Shown one piece after another: positions 51,424-59,011 of a stretch of DNA of 64,000 bases (within the stretch, counting starts at the first letter, position 1; each line of letters starts with the position of its first letter). The stretch comes from Streptomyces tropicalis (GTDB lineage Bacteria; Actinomycetota; Actinomycetes; Streptomycetales; Streptomycetaceae), in NCBI RefSeq assembly GCF_029269835.1, contig NZ_JARJBB010000015.1, positions 1-64,000 on the forward strand, written 5' to 3'. The notes under the pieces were generated by a model, which saw only the letters and a program-made list of their open reading frames with translations, was not told the DNA's origin and ran no database searches. A program made the translations under genes and the position numbers.

Positions 51424-52161
51424 CGTCGCGCAGCACCGTCGGAACCGTTGTCGTGTGCGGCGCACTGAGTCTGACCCTGGCCGCCCTCGCCCACCCAGGC
51501 ATGCTCGGGCTCCAGAACGTCTCCAGTGATCCCTCTCGCGTGAGCGCGAGCACTCCGTACGGCCCGCTGACCGCGGGCGACCGCGACTTCGTCGTGAAGG
51601 TCCGGTCTGCCGGACTGCGGGAGTATTCCTCGGGGCGGACGGCTCTGGAAAAGGGAACGTCCACGGCCGTGCACACGGCGGGCCGGCACCTGGTGATCGG
51701 ACACTCCGCGCTCGACGCCACGTGCCGCAGAATCGCTCCTCGACCGGGTATCACGCCGCCCGACCAGCCCACCCCCAGCAGCAGGGCTTTGTGGGGACGC
51801 TGACCGCAGACAGGGGGAAAGCAGTTCGACTCCGACCTGGCGAACATCCTCCGGGTGACGCACGCCCAGATCTTTCCGGCGCCCGCAAAGGTCCGCGCCC
51901 TCACGAAGAACACGCTGGTGCGCGACCTGGCCAACCAGGCCAACAACGTCGCCCTGGACCACATCAAGGTCTTGGAGGCCACCGGGCTGGTCACTTCGAC
52001 CAGGTGAACTTCCAGGAGACGACCCCGCCGAAGCTGCCGGCCGGCCAGGTCACGCCCCCGCCGCCGCAGCCGGGCTCCCCCGTGGTGGCCCTCTCCCCTC
52101 CTCCGGGGTGCCGACGAACACGGCCGCGCCCGTACCGCCGGACTCCCCGGCAGCGGGCTGA
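51424..52161 (+). pseudogene. Decayed second DUF4142 gene
   Basis: Read across frames the sequence matches the 44.87-kb DUF4142 protein throughout: SLTLAALAHPGMLGLQNVSS, DRDFVVKVRSAGLREYSSGR, LANILRVTHAQIFPAPAKVR and FDQVNFQETTPPKLPAGQVT. The start ATG is missing by a small deletion. A single-base loss near 51770, a gain near 51820, a loss near 51992 and another shift near 52100 break the frame. The final reading ends TGA at 52159-52161. The paralogues align end to end, so this is a duplicate that decayed. Confidence 0.85.
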
Positions 52162-52199
52162 CGCGCGCGCGATGGTGCGCCGGCCGGGCCCGCGCAGCG

Positions 52200-52877
52200 T
52201 CAGGGGTGGCTGGAGATCCGGTACGAGCGAACCACCGCGGTCACGGTCGCACCGACCAGGGCCACCCCCCAAGGAGTCGGCCCGCGCATCGGCCCGGGCC
52301 CGGGCGTCGCACCGCGCGGCGGCACGCGCCCGAGAGGGTCCAGGACGACGGCGAGCGCGTCCCCGGGCCGCGTCGACCCGTCGCAGCCGCGCCAGATGCG
52401 GACGCCGAGCAGGACGCCGTCGCGGTCCGCCACCGAGCAGAGGTAGCGGGCGTGGTCGCCGCCACCCGCGGCCCGGGGCGCCTCGACCGACATCACCACC
52501 ACGGAGCGCACCTGTCCCCGCTCGGCCAGCACCACTCCCGCGGCGGCCTGGGGCGCCTGGAGCGCGAGGCACGCACCGAGCAGGGCGGCGACACCGACCA
52601 GGGCGCGGCCGGCGCCCACGACGGACAGGTACAGGCCGAGGGCGGCCGCGCACACCAGGCCCGCCTCACCGTCGGCCAGCACCGGTACGCCGGTCAGGGC
52701 GCCGACGACGGCCGTGCCGATGATCGCCGAAGTGGCCGCGACACCCGCGAGCATGCCTTCCACGACGAGCCACCGTGGTGGCAGCCCGACAAACTCGGCC
52801 GGCCCCCAGACCGTGGCGCGAAGATGCGCCGCGAGATGCGACTCGGCGGAGTACGGGAGGCGACGCCTACGACGCAT
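52200..52877 (-). CDS. Membrane protein of unknown function
   Basis: The 225-residue protein has a basic N-terminus, about four helices at 35-125 (WLVVEGMLAGVAATSAIIGT; LVCAAALGLYLSVVG; ALVGVAALLGACLALQAPQA) and a soluble part with GDHARYLCSVADRDGVLLGV, then a final helix near the C-terminus. Not recognised. ATG 52877 has GGAGG 10 nt upstream. Operator f lies 90 bp upstream of the start, beyond the end of the marR gene. Confidence 0.6.
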   Translation of the reverse strand: MRRRRRLPYSAESHLAAHLRATVWGPAEFVGLPPRWLVVEGMLAGVAATSAIIGTAVVGALTGVPVLADGEAGLVCAAALGLYLSVVGAGRALVGVAALLGACLALQAPQAAAGVVLAERGQVRSVVVMSVEAPRAAGGGDHARYLCSVADRDGVLLGVRIWRGCDGSTRPGDALAVVLDPLGRVPPRGATPGPGPMRGPTPWGVALVGATVTAVVRSYRISSHP

Positions 52878-52967
52878 GCGTGCCGCACCTCCGCTTCCCT
52901 CCGTCCGGCGGTCGGCGTCGAGCCTGGCCGGGCCGGGACACGGCACCGAACACGGCGCCCACCCATA

Positions 52968-52984
52968 CCTTGCATGATGCAAAA
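52968..52984 (-). promoter_or_regulatory. Operator site f ahead of the 52200-52877 gene
   Basis: CCTTGC-ATGAT-GCAAAA contains the perfect core TTGCATGATGCAA. On the minus strand CATCAT within it could be a -10. It sits in the 153-bp gap between the marR stop and the membrane-protein start. Confidence 0.65.
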
Positions 52985-53030
52985 TAGCGGCTCGCAGAGA
53001 AGGACGCGAGGGCGCGCCCCCGACCGGGCG

Positions 53031-53567
53031 TCAGGCGTCGTGCGCCACCACCCCGTCCACGATCCAGCCGAGCGGATGGGGCTCCGGATCGTCGGCCGCG
53101 GGGGCCGGTGGCTCTCCCCCCACCTCGTTGAAGGCGTTGAGGGCCTCGATGAGGGCGAACCGCTCGGTCGGCCGGAGGCGCTCCACGATGGCGGCGATCT
53201 CGGCACGGCGCCGGGCGGTGACGTCCTCGACGGTGCGCCGACCCTCCTCGGTCAACTGCAGCAGGGTCTCACGACGGTTGGCCGGGTTGGTCCGCCGGTC
53301 CGCCAGCCCCGCCGCGATGAGCCGGTCGACCATGCGCATGGCCGTGGAGGGCGCCACCTGGAGCAGCTCGGCGAGAGCGACCAGCTTGGTCGTCCCCCGG
53401 GTCGACAGCACGACCAGCATACGGAACTGGGCAAGAGTGACCCGGTCCTCCACCGCAGCGAGCGAACGGGCCGAGACCGCCACCAACAGGCGCGAAGCGG
53501 TCAGCACCGCCCTGGTGACGGCGTCGACATCGTCCAAGGCACCCGTCGGGGTCTCTCGCTCCTGCAT
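53031..53567 (-). CDS. MarR-family transcriptional regulator, candidate regulator of the cluster
   Basis: The 178-residue protein is a typical MarR winged-helix dimer protein: LAQFRMLVVLSTRGTTKLVA, LAELLQVAPSTAMRMVDRLI (recognition helix), AAGLADRRTNPANRRETLLQ (wing), then a helical C-terminus. No conserved redox Cys is seen, so a small-molecule ligand is more likely. ATG follows GAAAGGA. It lies 34 bp downstream of the SpoIIE gene with no promoter visible between, so both should read from the promoter holding operator g. MarR proteins bind palindromes of the size seen here. Confidence 0.85.
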   Translation of the reverse strand: MQERETPTGALDDVDAVTRAVLTASRLLVAVSARSLAAVEDRVTLAQFRMLVVLSTRGTTKLVALAELLQVAPSTAMRMVDRLIAAGLADRRTNPANRRETLLQLTEEGRRTVEDVTARRRAEIAAIVERLRPTERFALIEALNAFNEVGGEPPAPAADDPEPHPLGWIVDGVVAHDA

Positions 53568-53601
53568 GCGTCCTTTCTACCGCGCCCGGGACGCCACGTT
53601 C

Positions 53602-54690
53602 TCACGGACCGGTGAAGGACGCTCCTCCCGATCGGCCCCGATACCGCAGCAGCAGCATCGCGGCGTCGTCGTGGAGTGGTCCGGCCGCGTGCCGGACCAG
53701 GTCGTCCCGAAGGGCCCTCAGGGCACGATCCGCATCGGGCTCCTTCAGCAGGTGCGCCCGGTCGGGCAGCGGATAGAAGGAGCCGCGAGGATCCCTGGCC
53801 TCGGTGACCCCGTCCGTGTACAGCAGCAACTGATCACCCGGCGCGAGGTCCACCCGATAGGGCGCGGGCGCCTCGCCCCCGTGGGCGCCCAGTCCCAGCG
53901 GCAGGCAGAAGGCGTCCGGCTCGGGAAAGTCGACGCCGCCCGCCTCCCGGACGATCATCGGTGCCGGATGCCCGTGGTTGAGGAGAACGGCCTCCCGTCC
54001 CGGGCCGAACTCGGCGAGCACTGCGGTCACGAACTTCTCCCCCTCCACCTCCCGCGCCACACTCCGCTCCAGCCGCTCACCCAGCCCGACCAGGTCGGGT
54101 TCGTCATGAGCCGCCTCCCTGAAGGCCCCAAGCACCACGGCAGCGGTCTCGACGGCGGCCAGCCCCTTTCCCTGCACGTCGCCCACGATCACCCGGATCC
54201 CGTAAGGAGAGGCGATCACGTCGTAAAGGTCGCCGCCGATGCGTGCCTCCGCGACCGCCGAGGTGTACGACACGGCAGCCTGGAGCGTGCCCGCGGAGCG
54301 GGGCACGGGACGCAGCAGTACTCGCTGGGCCACCTCCGCCACCGACCTCACCTCGGCCAGCTCCGCCTCCTTGCGCGACCGCATCACGGCGGCGGCGACC
54401 CCTGCGCCGGTGACCCCCATGACCGAGGCCATCGCCGTGAACCCCCGGCGCTCCTCGAACAGCCCGTCGTACACGCCGAGGCCGACACACAGCAGCAGGG
54501 CCACCGCGCCGGTCAGTACCGTGCGCCGCCAGCCTCCGACGAGCCCGGAGAAGGCGGGGCCGAGCGAGACCAGGGGCAGGAACCCCACTCCGGGTCCGGC
54601 GACGACGTCGGCAACCATCACCACGGTCATGGCCGCCGCGGGCAGGCACGAGAGGACCACCGGGCCGGCTGCGGGTTTGTGCACGGTCAT
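53602..54690 (-). CDS. Membrane-anchored SpoIIE/PP2C-type serine phosphatase
   Basis: The 362-residue protein has three or four helices in its first 100 residues (LPAAAMTVVMVADVVAG; VLTGAVALLLCVGLGVYDG; GVTGAGVAAAVM) and a SpoIIE domain (about 120-355) with ARIGGDLYDVI, VIVGDVQGKGLAAVE, LLNHGHPAP and LLYTDGVTEARD. Metal-binding Asp residues are present. Such phosphatases usually reset anti-anti-sigma factors; no partner lies nearby. GGAGGG precedes the ATG. It appears to be the first gene of an operon with marR and is divergent from the nitroreductase gene. Confidence 0.85.
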   Translation of the reverse strand: MTVHKPAAGPVVLSCLPAAAMTVVMVADVVAGPGVGFLPLVSLGPAFSGLVGGWRRTVLTGAVALLLCVGLGVYDGLFEERRGFTAMASVMGVTGAGVAAAVMRSRKEAELAEVRSVAEVAQRVLLRPVPRSAGTLQAAVSYTSAVAEARIGGDLYDVIASPYGIRVIVGDVQGKGLAAVETAAVVLGAFREAAHDEPDLVGLGERLERSVAREVEGEKFVTAVLAEFGPGREAVLLNHGHPAPMIVREAGGVDFPEPDAFCLPLGLGAHGGEAPAPYRVDLAPGDQLLLYTDGVTEARDPRGSFYPLPDRAHLLKEPDADRALRALRDDLVRHAAGPLHDDAAMLLLRYRGRSGGASFTGP

Positions 54691-54752
54691 GACGCCCTCC
54701 AGCGGCGCGACGGAGCCGGAGCCGCCCGATCACTCATGTGCAGCGACTCTTC

Positions 54753-54769
54753 CTTTAGACTATGCAAAG
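54753..54769. promoter_or_regulatory. Operator site g between the SpoIIE-marR operon and the nitroreductase gene
   Basis: CTTTAG-ACTAT-GCAAAG keeps the right arm perfectly and half of the left arm; the flanks extend to CCTTT-N9-AAAGG, like site a2. It is centrally placed between divergent genes, 62 bp and 83 bp from their starts. Confidence 0.5.
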
Positions 54770-54852
54770 GTTATCCGAGCCCACCACACCTGCCCGAGGT
54801 CCCGTCCCATCGGGACGGAGCGCCCGCGGGTCCATCCCTCCCGGAGGCGACC

Positions 54853-55359
54853 ATGCCCCGCAGACCAACCACACGTCGCCCACCGCCCCTGCGCGCCGAC
54901 TGGCGGCGGCTCGCCGCCAGGATGCCGATCAGCTTCTTCCGCGCGGGGCTGGGAAGACTGTTCGGCGGGCGCCTGCTTCTACTGCACCACACGGGCCGCC
55001 TCAGCGGGCTGGACCGCCTGGCCGTACTGGAAGTGGTGGAGCACGATCCGACCGGCGGCAGTTGGACTGTGGCCTCCGGGCTCGGCCCGAGGACCGACTG
55101 GTACCGCAACCTGAGGAAGCAGCCGAAGACCGTCGTCCAGGTGGGAGGATGCCACCACGCCGTCACGGCCCACTTCCTCACTCCCGATGACGGCGCCGAG
55201 GTGATGGTGCAGTACGCCCGTCGGCACCCGCGGACCGTGCGGCTCCTGTGCGCCTTCATGCATGTGCCCGTGGATGGCAGCGAATCCGCCTTCCGGGAGG
55301 CCGTCAGGGGCATCCCCTTCGTGCAACTGGAGGCGAGCGTCCCACCCCGGACGCCCTGA
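54853..55359 (+). CDS. DDN-type F420-dependent nitroreductase family protein
   Basis: The 168-residue protein matches the deazaflavin-dependent nitroreductase family: FFRAGLGRLFGGRLLLLHHT, GRLSGLDRLAVLEVVEH and WYRNLRKQPKTVVQVGG. The family uses reduced F420 to act on quinones or nitro compounds and is linked to oxidative-stress defence. ATG 54853 follows GGAGG. Divergent from the SpoIIE-marR operon. Confidence 0.85.
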   Translation: MPRRPTTRRPPPLRADWRRLAARMPISFFRAGLGRLFGGRLLLLHHTGRLSGLDRLAVLEVVEHDPTGGSWTVASGLGPRTDWYRNLRKQPKTVVQVGGCHHAVTAHFLTPDDGAEVMVQYARRHPRTVRLLCAFMHVPVDGSESAFREAVRGIPFVQLEASVPPRTP

Positions 55360-55416
55360 CCGCCCACGCCCGCAGCGGCCCACCCCAGCCGGACGGTGGG
55401 GCACCCTGGGCATTTG

Positions 55417-55433
55417 CTTTGCATTATGCAAAA
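55417..55433 (+). promoter_or_regulatory. Operator site h ahead of the lipoprotein gene
   Basis: CTTTGC-ATTAT-GCAAAA is near perfect. CATTAT inside it could be a -10, and GGGGCAC lies 16 nt before GCAT, as at site c. It is 161 bp upstream of the lipoprotein start, the largest distance of the set. Confidence 0.7.
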
Positions 55434-55594
55434 ATTGGTTTCGGGGGCCCCGTCGGCGGTCGCAGTTGCCCGGCACCCTGGAGTGAAGCCCCGCGTCGCG
55501 GTGGGCAACGCACCGTCCGCCGACGGGCCCCTCTATGCCTCGCGGCGGCGACGCCGGGAGGCGGACCCACTCGTCACCGACTCTTGGCGCGACT

Positions 55595-56119
55595 ATGACA
55601 GGACCTCTCGCCCGTGCACGCACCGCCATCGCGGTCGCGGTGTCCGCGGCACTCGCCGCCGTGACGGCTGGCTGCGCGAGCGGCGACGCCGCAGGCCGTG
55701 CCGCTCCCCTCCCCTCCTCGACCACCGGCTCTCCCGCCATCGGCCATGTCCGTGTCCGTGCCGCCGGAATCGACCTCACGGTCTCAGACGCCGTCGTACA
55801 CCTCGACCGTTCCGGAGGCGGCACTCTCACCATGTCCGTCCGCAATGACGACGACGCCCCCGAACACCTGGACATGGTGGCCACCCCGGACGGCGGTCGC
55901 GGCATCCTCTCCGGAGGACGTTCCACCCACGGCGACGGAGCCTTGGACCCCGCCGGAATCCTGCTGCTCAGCGGCAGCACCGTCCGCTTCGACGGCAGCG
56001 GACCGCGCGTCCGGCTGGGCCACCTGCACGGGATCACCGCTCAGCACAACCTGCTCGTGACACTCCAGTTCGCCGTGGCCGGATTGGTCCGGCTCCAGGC
56101 GCGCGTCGTCTCGAACTGA
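55595..56119 (+). CDS. Lipoprotein with PCuAC-like copper-chaperone domain
   Basis: The 174-residue protein has a lipoprotein signal (IAVAVSAALAAVTAGCASG) and a beta domain resembling PCu(A)C: HVRVRAAGIDLTVSDAVVHL, EHLDMVATPDG, and GILLLSGSTVRFDGSGPRVR. Only part of the family H/M copper-ligand set is visible, so copper binding is uncertain. No ribosome site is seen before ATG 55595; an ATG at 55535 is an alternative. Operator h lies upstream. Confidence 0.65.
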   Translation: MTGPLARARTAIAVAVSAALAAVTAGCASGDAAGRAAPLPSSTTGSPAIGHVRVRAAGIDLTVSDAVVHLDRSGGGTLTMSVRNDDDAPEHLDMVATPDGGRGILSGGRSTHGDGALDPAGILLLSGSTVRFDGSGPRVRLGHLHGITAQHNLLVTLQFAVAGLVRLQARVVSN

Positions 56120-56337
56120 CATCGCGGCCCGACACCGCGCCATGGCGTCGGGGTGTTCCGATGATCCGGCGCCCGTCCGCCGGCCGCGGATACGCCGGCC
56201 CATGGGCCGGACGGAGCGCCATGGGCACCGAAGGCGAGACCGGGTCGCAGAACTCGACGTGCAAAGCGCCCCGTCCTGCTGGCCCCGGCCGCGGCGCCGC
56301 CAGAGCCGGGTTCTCCGCCGCCCTCGTGCGGTTCGCA

Positions 56338-56995
56338 CTTCTTCGGCAGCTGGGCGAGGACCGGGCGGGCTGCGGTGATGTGGCCGGCAGCGGTGTTCGA
56401 CCTCGCGTTCCCCGGCCTGAGCAGGGCCGCGACGGGTTCCCCCGTGCCGCCCGCGCCGTGGTCGACGAACCCCATCAGCGGATGATGCCCGTAGGTCTTC
56501 TTCCAGGTGGGTGCCGCGTCCTGCTTGTCAGAGTGCGCGACGACGAGGACGCCGTCCAGGTCCACCGTCACCTCGCCGCCCGTGTCCGGAGCATGGCCGT
56601 CGGCCATCGACCACACCCGCGAGAGGGCTTCGGACCGCTCCCGGCGGACGGCGTCGAGCGCCTTCCCGCCCGATACGGCGAGGGCGTTGATGAGACGGGA
56701 GACGGTCGGGTCGGAGGCAACCGGCCCGAAGACGGCCGGCTCGGACCGCAGCATGGCGATGGCCGCGAGGCAGTCCCCGCCGAGCGCGACCGCAAGAGCA
56801 AGGTCAAGAAGGATCTTGCCGGGATCATGGACGGCCTGCGGCCTGCGGCTTGCGCCACGGTGCCAGAGCGGCGGATATCGCCTGGCCGAGAGCGGCCTTG
56901 CGGACCGCCTCCACAAGCAGTACCGAACCGGCCTGCCAGACGACCTGACGTCCGTCGGCCCGTACACGCGGGTAGGACCCGATAGGCTGCTTCAC
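56338..56995 (-). pseudogene. Truncated, frameshifted IS1380-family transposase
   Basis: From GTG 56995 the sequence matches IS1380-type transposases: VVWQAGSVLLVEAVRKAALG, QAISAALAPWRKP, HDPGKILLDLALAVALGGDC, VFGPVASDPTVSRL, VTVDLDGVLVVAHSDKQDAA and PVAALLRPGNARSNTAAGHI. A 7-bp tandem duplication (CCTGCGG twice, 56835-56848) shifts the frame. Similarity stops after AQLPKK at 56338, so the catalytic C-terminal half is gone. Confidence 0.85.
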
Positions 56996-57229
56996 CTGGA
57001 AAGCGCCTCCGGCTTCAGCGGGAACAAGGACCTCGACAATCCTCACCCTTGCTGGTCAGAGGCATTTTCTGCTTACGCGATCACCTGTCGGACAGCCCGG
57101 TTCATGAAAGCGCGAGGTTAGCCGCGCCCCGTTGGGCGGCGGCGGTGTCGGTGAGCGCACGCCCGCTGCCGCCCTCGGCGATCTCGGGCAGTGCGACAAC
57201 TGCGATCGGTACCAACAGCGGCCACCGAT

Positions 57230-57493
57230 TCACTCCTTGTGTCGTCTGCGGTTCGTACCCAGGCCCGGCTGGTCGGCTGTTCCGGGGTACGGACTCGGGA
57301 CCGGCCCGGGTGTGGGCTGCGGGACGGGCTGGGCCTGGTGGATCACAGTCGCGGGGCTGGAACTCACGACGCGGTTGAACTTCCTGTTGCCGAGGCGGCT
57401 GTAGATCACGGCACCCGACTCGGCACCGATCACAGAGTCACCGTTGACGACCTTGTAGGGGCCGCCCACGGTCCTCCCCATGACTGCCTTCAT
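57230..57493 (-). CDS. Unrecognised small protein, 87 residues
   Basis: The frame encodes MKAVMGRTVGGPYKVVNGDS, VIGAESGAVIYSRLGNRKFN and a Pro-rich tail, with codon use that looks coding. The open frame extends upstream to a TTG at 57556 (NREGFPCEAHWYVNRIRANA), which may be the true start. No ribosome site is evident. No family recognised. Confidence 0.4.
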   Translation of the reverse strand: MKAVMGRTVGGPYKVVNGDSVIGAESGAVIYSRLGNRKFNRVVSSSPATVIHQAQPVPQPTPGPVPSPYPGTADQPGLGTNRRRHKE

Positions 57494-57534
57494 CGCGTTG
57501 GCGCGTATTCGGTTCACATACCAGTGGGCTTCGC

Positions 57535-57650
57535 ACGGAAAGCCTTCCCGGTTCAACGCTGATTGGATGCCGACTCACCTGATGAGTCATCAGGTGAGTC
57601 GAGGGATTCATGACATGTTGCTCACTGGGGTCGGAGGCGGTGAGGTAGAG
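57535..57650 (+). repeat. Unexplained repeat, copy 1
   Basis: The block contains GATTGGATGCCGACT, CTGATGAGTC and GTCGAG, and aligns with 60797-60905 over about 110 bp with scattered differences. In one plus-strand frame both copies encode a similar peptide (DADWMPT or NADWMPT, LMS, then EVE), so they may descend from a gene. Confidence 0.6.
57571..57601. promoter_or_regulatory. 31-bp perfect palindrome
   Basis: CGACTCACCTGATGA and TCATCAGGTGAGTCG flank a single G. All 15 arm positions match. It is inside repeat copy 1; the equivalent in copy 2 (60823-60853) is imperfect. It could be an operator, a recombination site or an RNA hairpin. Confidence 0.6.
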
Positions 57651-57898
57651 GGTCAGTGCCGAACCACCCCGACCAGCGAACATCTCGCCCCGGCCCGCCT
57701 CACCCGCCGCCGGTTCTTGCCACGGTCCGGATCCGCGCTGACGTGGATGACGAGCCATGTCACTGATCACGCGGAGGTCATCTTGCGGACCGGGGAGGGC
57801 AGCAAGCGGTGACTCGGTCGGGCGGAGCCCCGCCCCGCCCGTGCGAAGCCCTCGCACGGTCCCTCACGGCCGGCGCGAGGGCTCCCGCACACCGGACG

Positions 57899-59011
57899 TC
57901 AGCCGAGCGGATCCGCCAGGTCCCAACCGTCCAGCAGGAGTCGGTCGACGGCATCGAGCGCGGCAGTCAGGCGCGTTGGGCGGTCGCCGCGCAGTTCGAG
58001 CCACGTGGCACCGGAGGCGGTGAGGACGTCGCGGAAGCGTCCGGTCATCCAGGGGCGCAGGTGTTCACCGTCGCGCAGGCCGTCGTCGTCGAAGGGCACA
58101 CCCTCGTCGGAGGTGAGCAGATACAGGGCGCGCGGCGGCATGGCCGCGGCCGCCTTCAGGACGGGGTCGGTGGCGCGGCCTCTGTAGCGTTCCTGCCAGA
58201 CGGTGGTGGCCAACGCGTCGGTGTCGCACACGAGCACCGGTCCGCCGACGCGGGCCGCGTGCTGCTCACTCTGGTTCTGACGGTGTGCGACCAGCTCGAA
58301 GTCCGTGTCGTGCCACTCCAGGTCGGACATGGCCGGCAGCGGCTCGGCGGGGCGGGCGACCGCGCGGGCGGAGGCGATTTTGGCAACGGTCAGTTCGCGT
58401 CCGTACTCCGGTACCCAGCGGGTGAGCGCGTGCGGACCGCCGCGGGCCCTCAGGGCGGTGGCGAGGTCCCGGGAGAGCGTGGTCGTACCGGTGGACTCCG
58501 CGCCGAGGACGACGACGCGCCGGGCGAGCCAGGCGCGCACCGGCGGTTCGATCTCCTCCCAGTGGCCGACGGGGTCGGCCCGGACCTGGGTACCGGAGAT
58601 GGCGAAGGTGGTGCGGCCGAGGTCCAGCAGGACCGGTGCGGCGTCGAAGCGGCGGGCGAGTTCGGTGCCGTAGGGCTCGGAGCTGAAGACCGCGTCCACG
58701 CCGGGGGCGGGCGGGGCGGCGGCGACGGCCTCGCGCATCAGGGCGACATGGCCGCCCCAGGCGGTTTCGCTGCCGTAGTCCACCGGCAGGTCGTCGACGA
58801 TGCCGACGACGGCGACATGGGGCTCACCGGCCCAGTGCTCTCTGATCCAGGCGACGCGTTCCGCGAGAGGTATCGACTCGTGACCGGCCGCCATGACGAC
58901 GACCGTGACGCGCACGCAGGCGTCCACGGCGGAGCGGATCAGGAAGTGGTGACCGGAGTGGGGTGGATAGAACTTGCCGATGACCAGCCCGTGGGCGAAG
59001 GACGATCTCAT
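57899..59011 (-). CDS. nadR: NadR-type bifunctional protein (NMN adenylyltransferase / ribosylnicotinamide kinase-like)
   Basis: The 370-residue protein has an adenylyltransferase domain with HSGH (residues 18-21, the HxGH motif) and SGTQVRADP (ISTxxxR-like), then a kinase-like domain starting LGAESTGTTTLSRDLATALR (about 167-186). The P-loop lacks its Lys: TGTTTL instead of GKT/S, a change I associate with this actinobacterial branch. It should convert imported nicotinamide riboside into NMN/NAD. Its ATG overlaps the pnuC stop as ATGA, so the two are translationally coupled. Confidence 0.83.
   Translation of the reverse strand: MRSSFAHGLVIGKFYPPHSGHHFLIRSAVDACVRVTVVVMAAGHESIPLAERVAWIREHWAGEPHVAVVGIVDDLPVDYGSETAWGGHVALMREAVAAAPPAPGVDAVFSSEPYGTELARRFDAAPVLLDLGRTTFAISGTQVRADPVGHWEEIEPPVRAWLARRVVVLGAESTGTTTLSRDLATALRARGGPHALTRWVPEYGRELTVAKIASARAVARPAEPLPAMSDLEWHDTDFELVAHRQNQSEQHAARVGGPVLVCDTDALATTVWQERYRGRATDPVLKAAAAMPPRALYLLTSDEGVPFDDDGLRDGEHLRPWMTGRFRDVLTASGATWLELRGDRPTRLTAALDAVDRLLLDGWDLADPLG

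Larger units (their letters stand above)
57494..57898. other. 405-bp region holding repeat copy 1
   Basis: Besides the repeat and palindrome I see no supported gene between the small unrecognised frame and nadR. Frames on both strands lack ribosome sites and recognisable domains. Confidence 0.4.
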
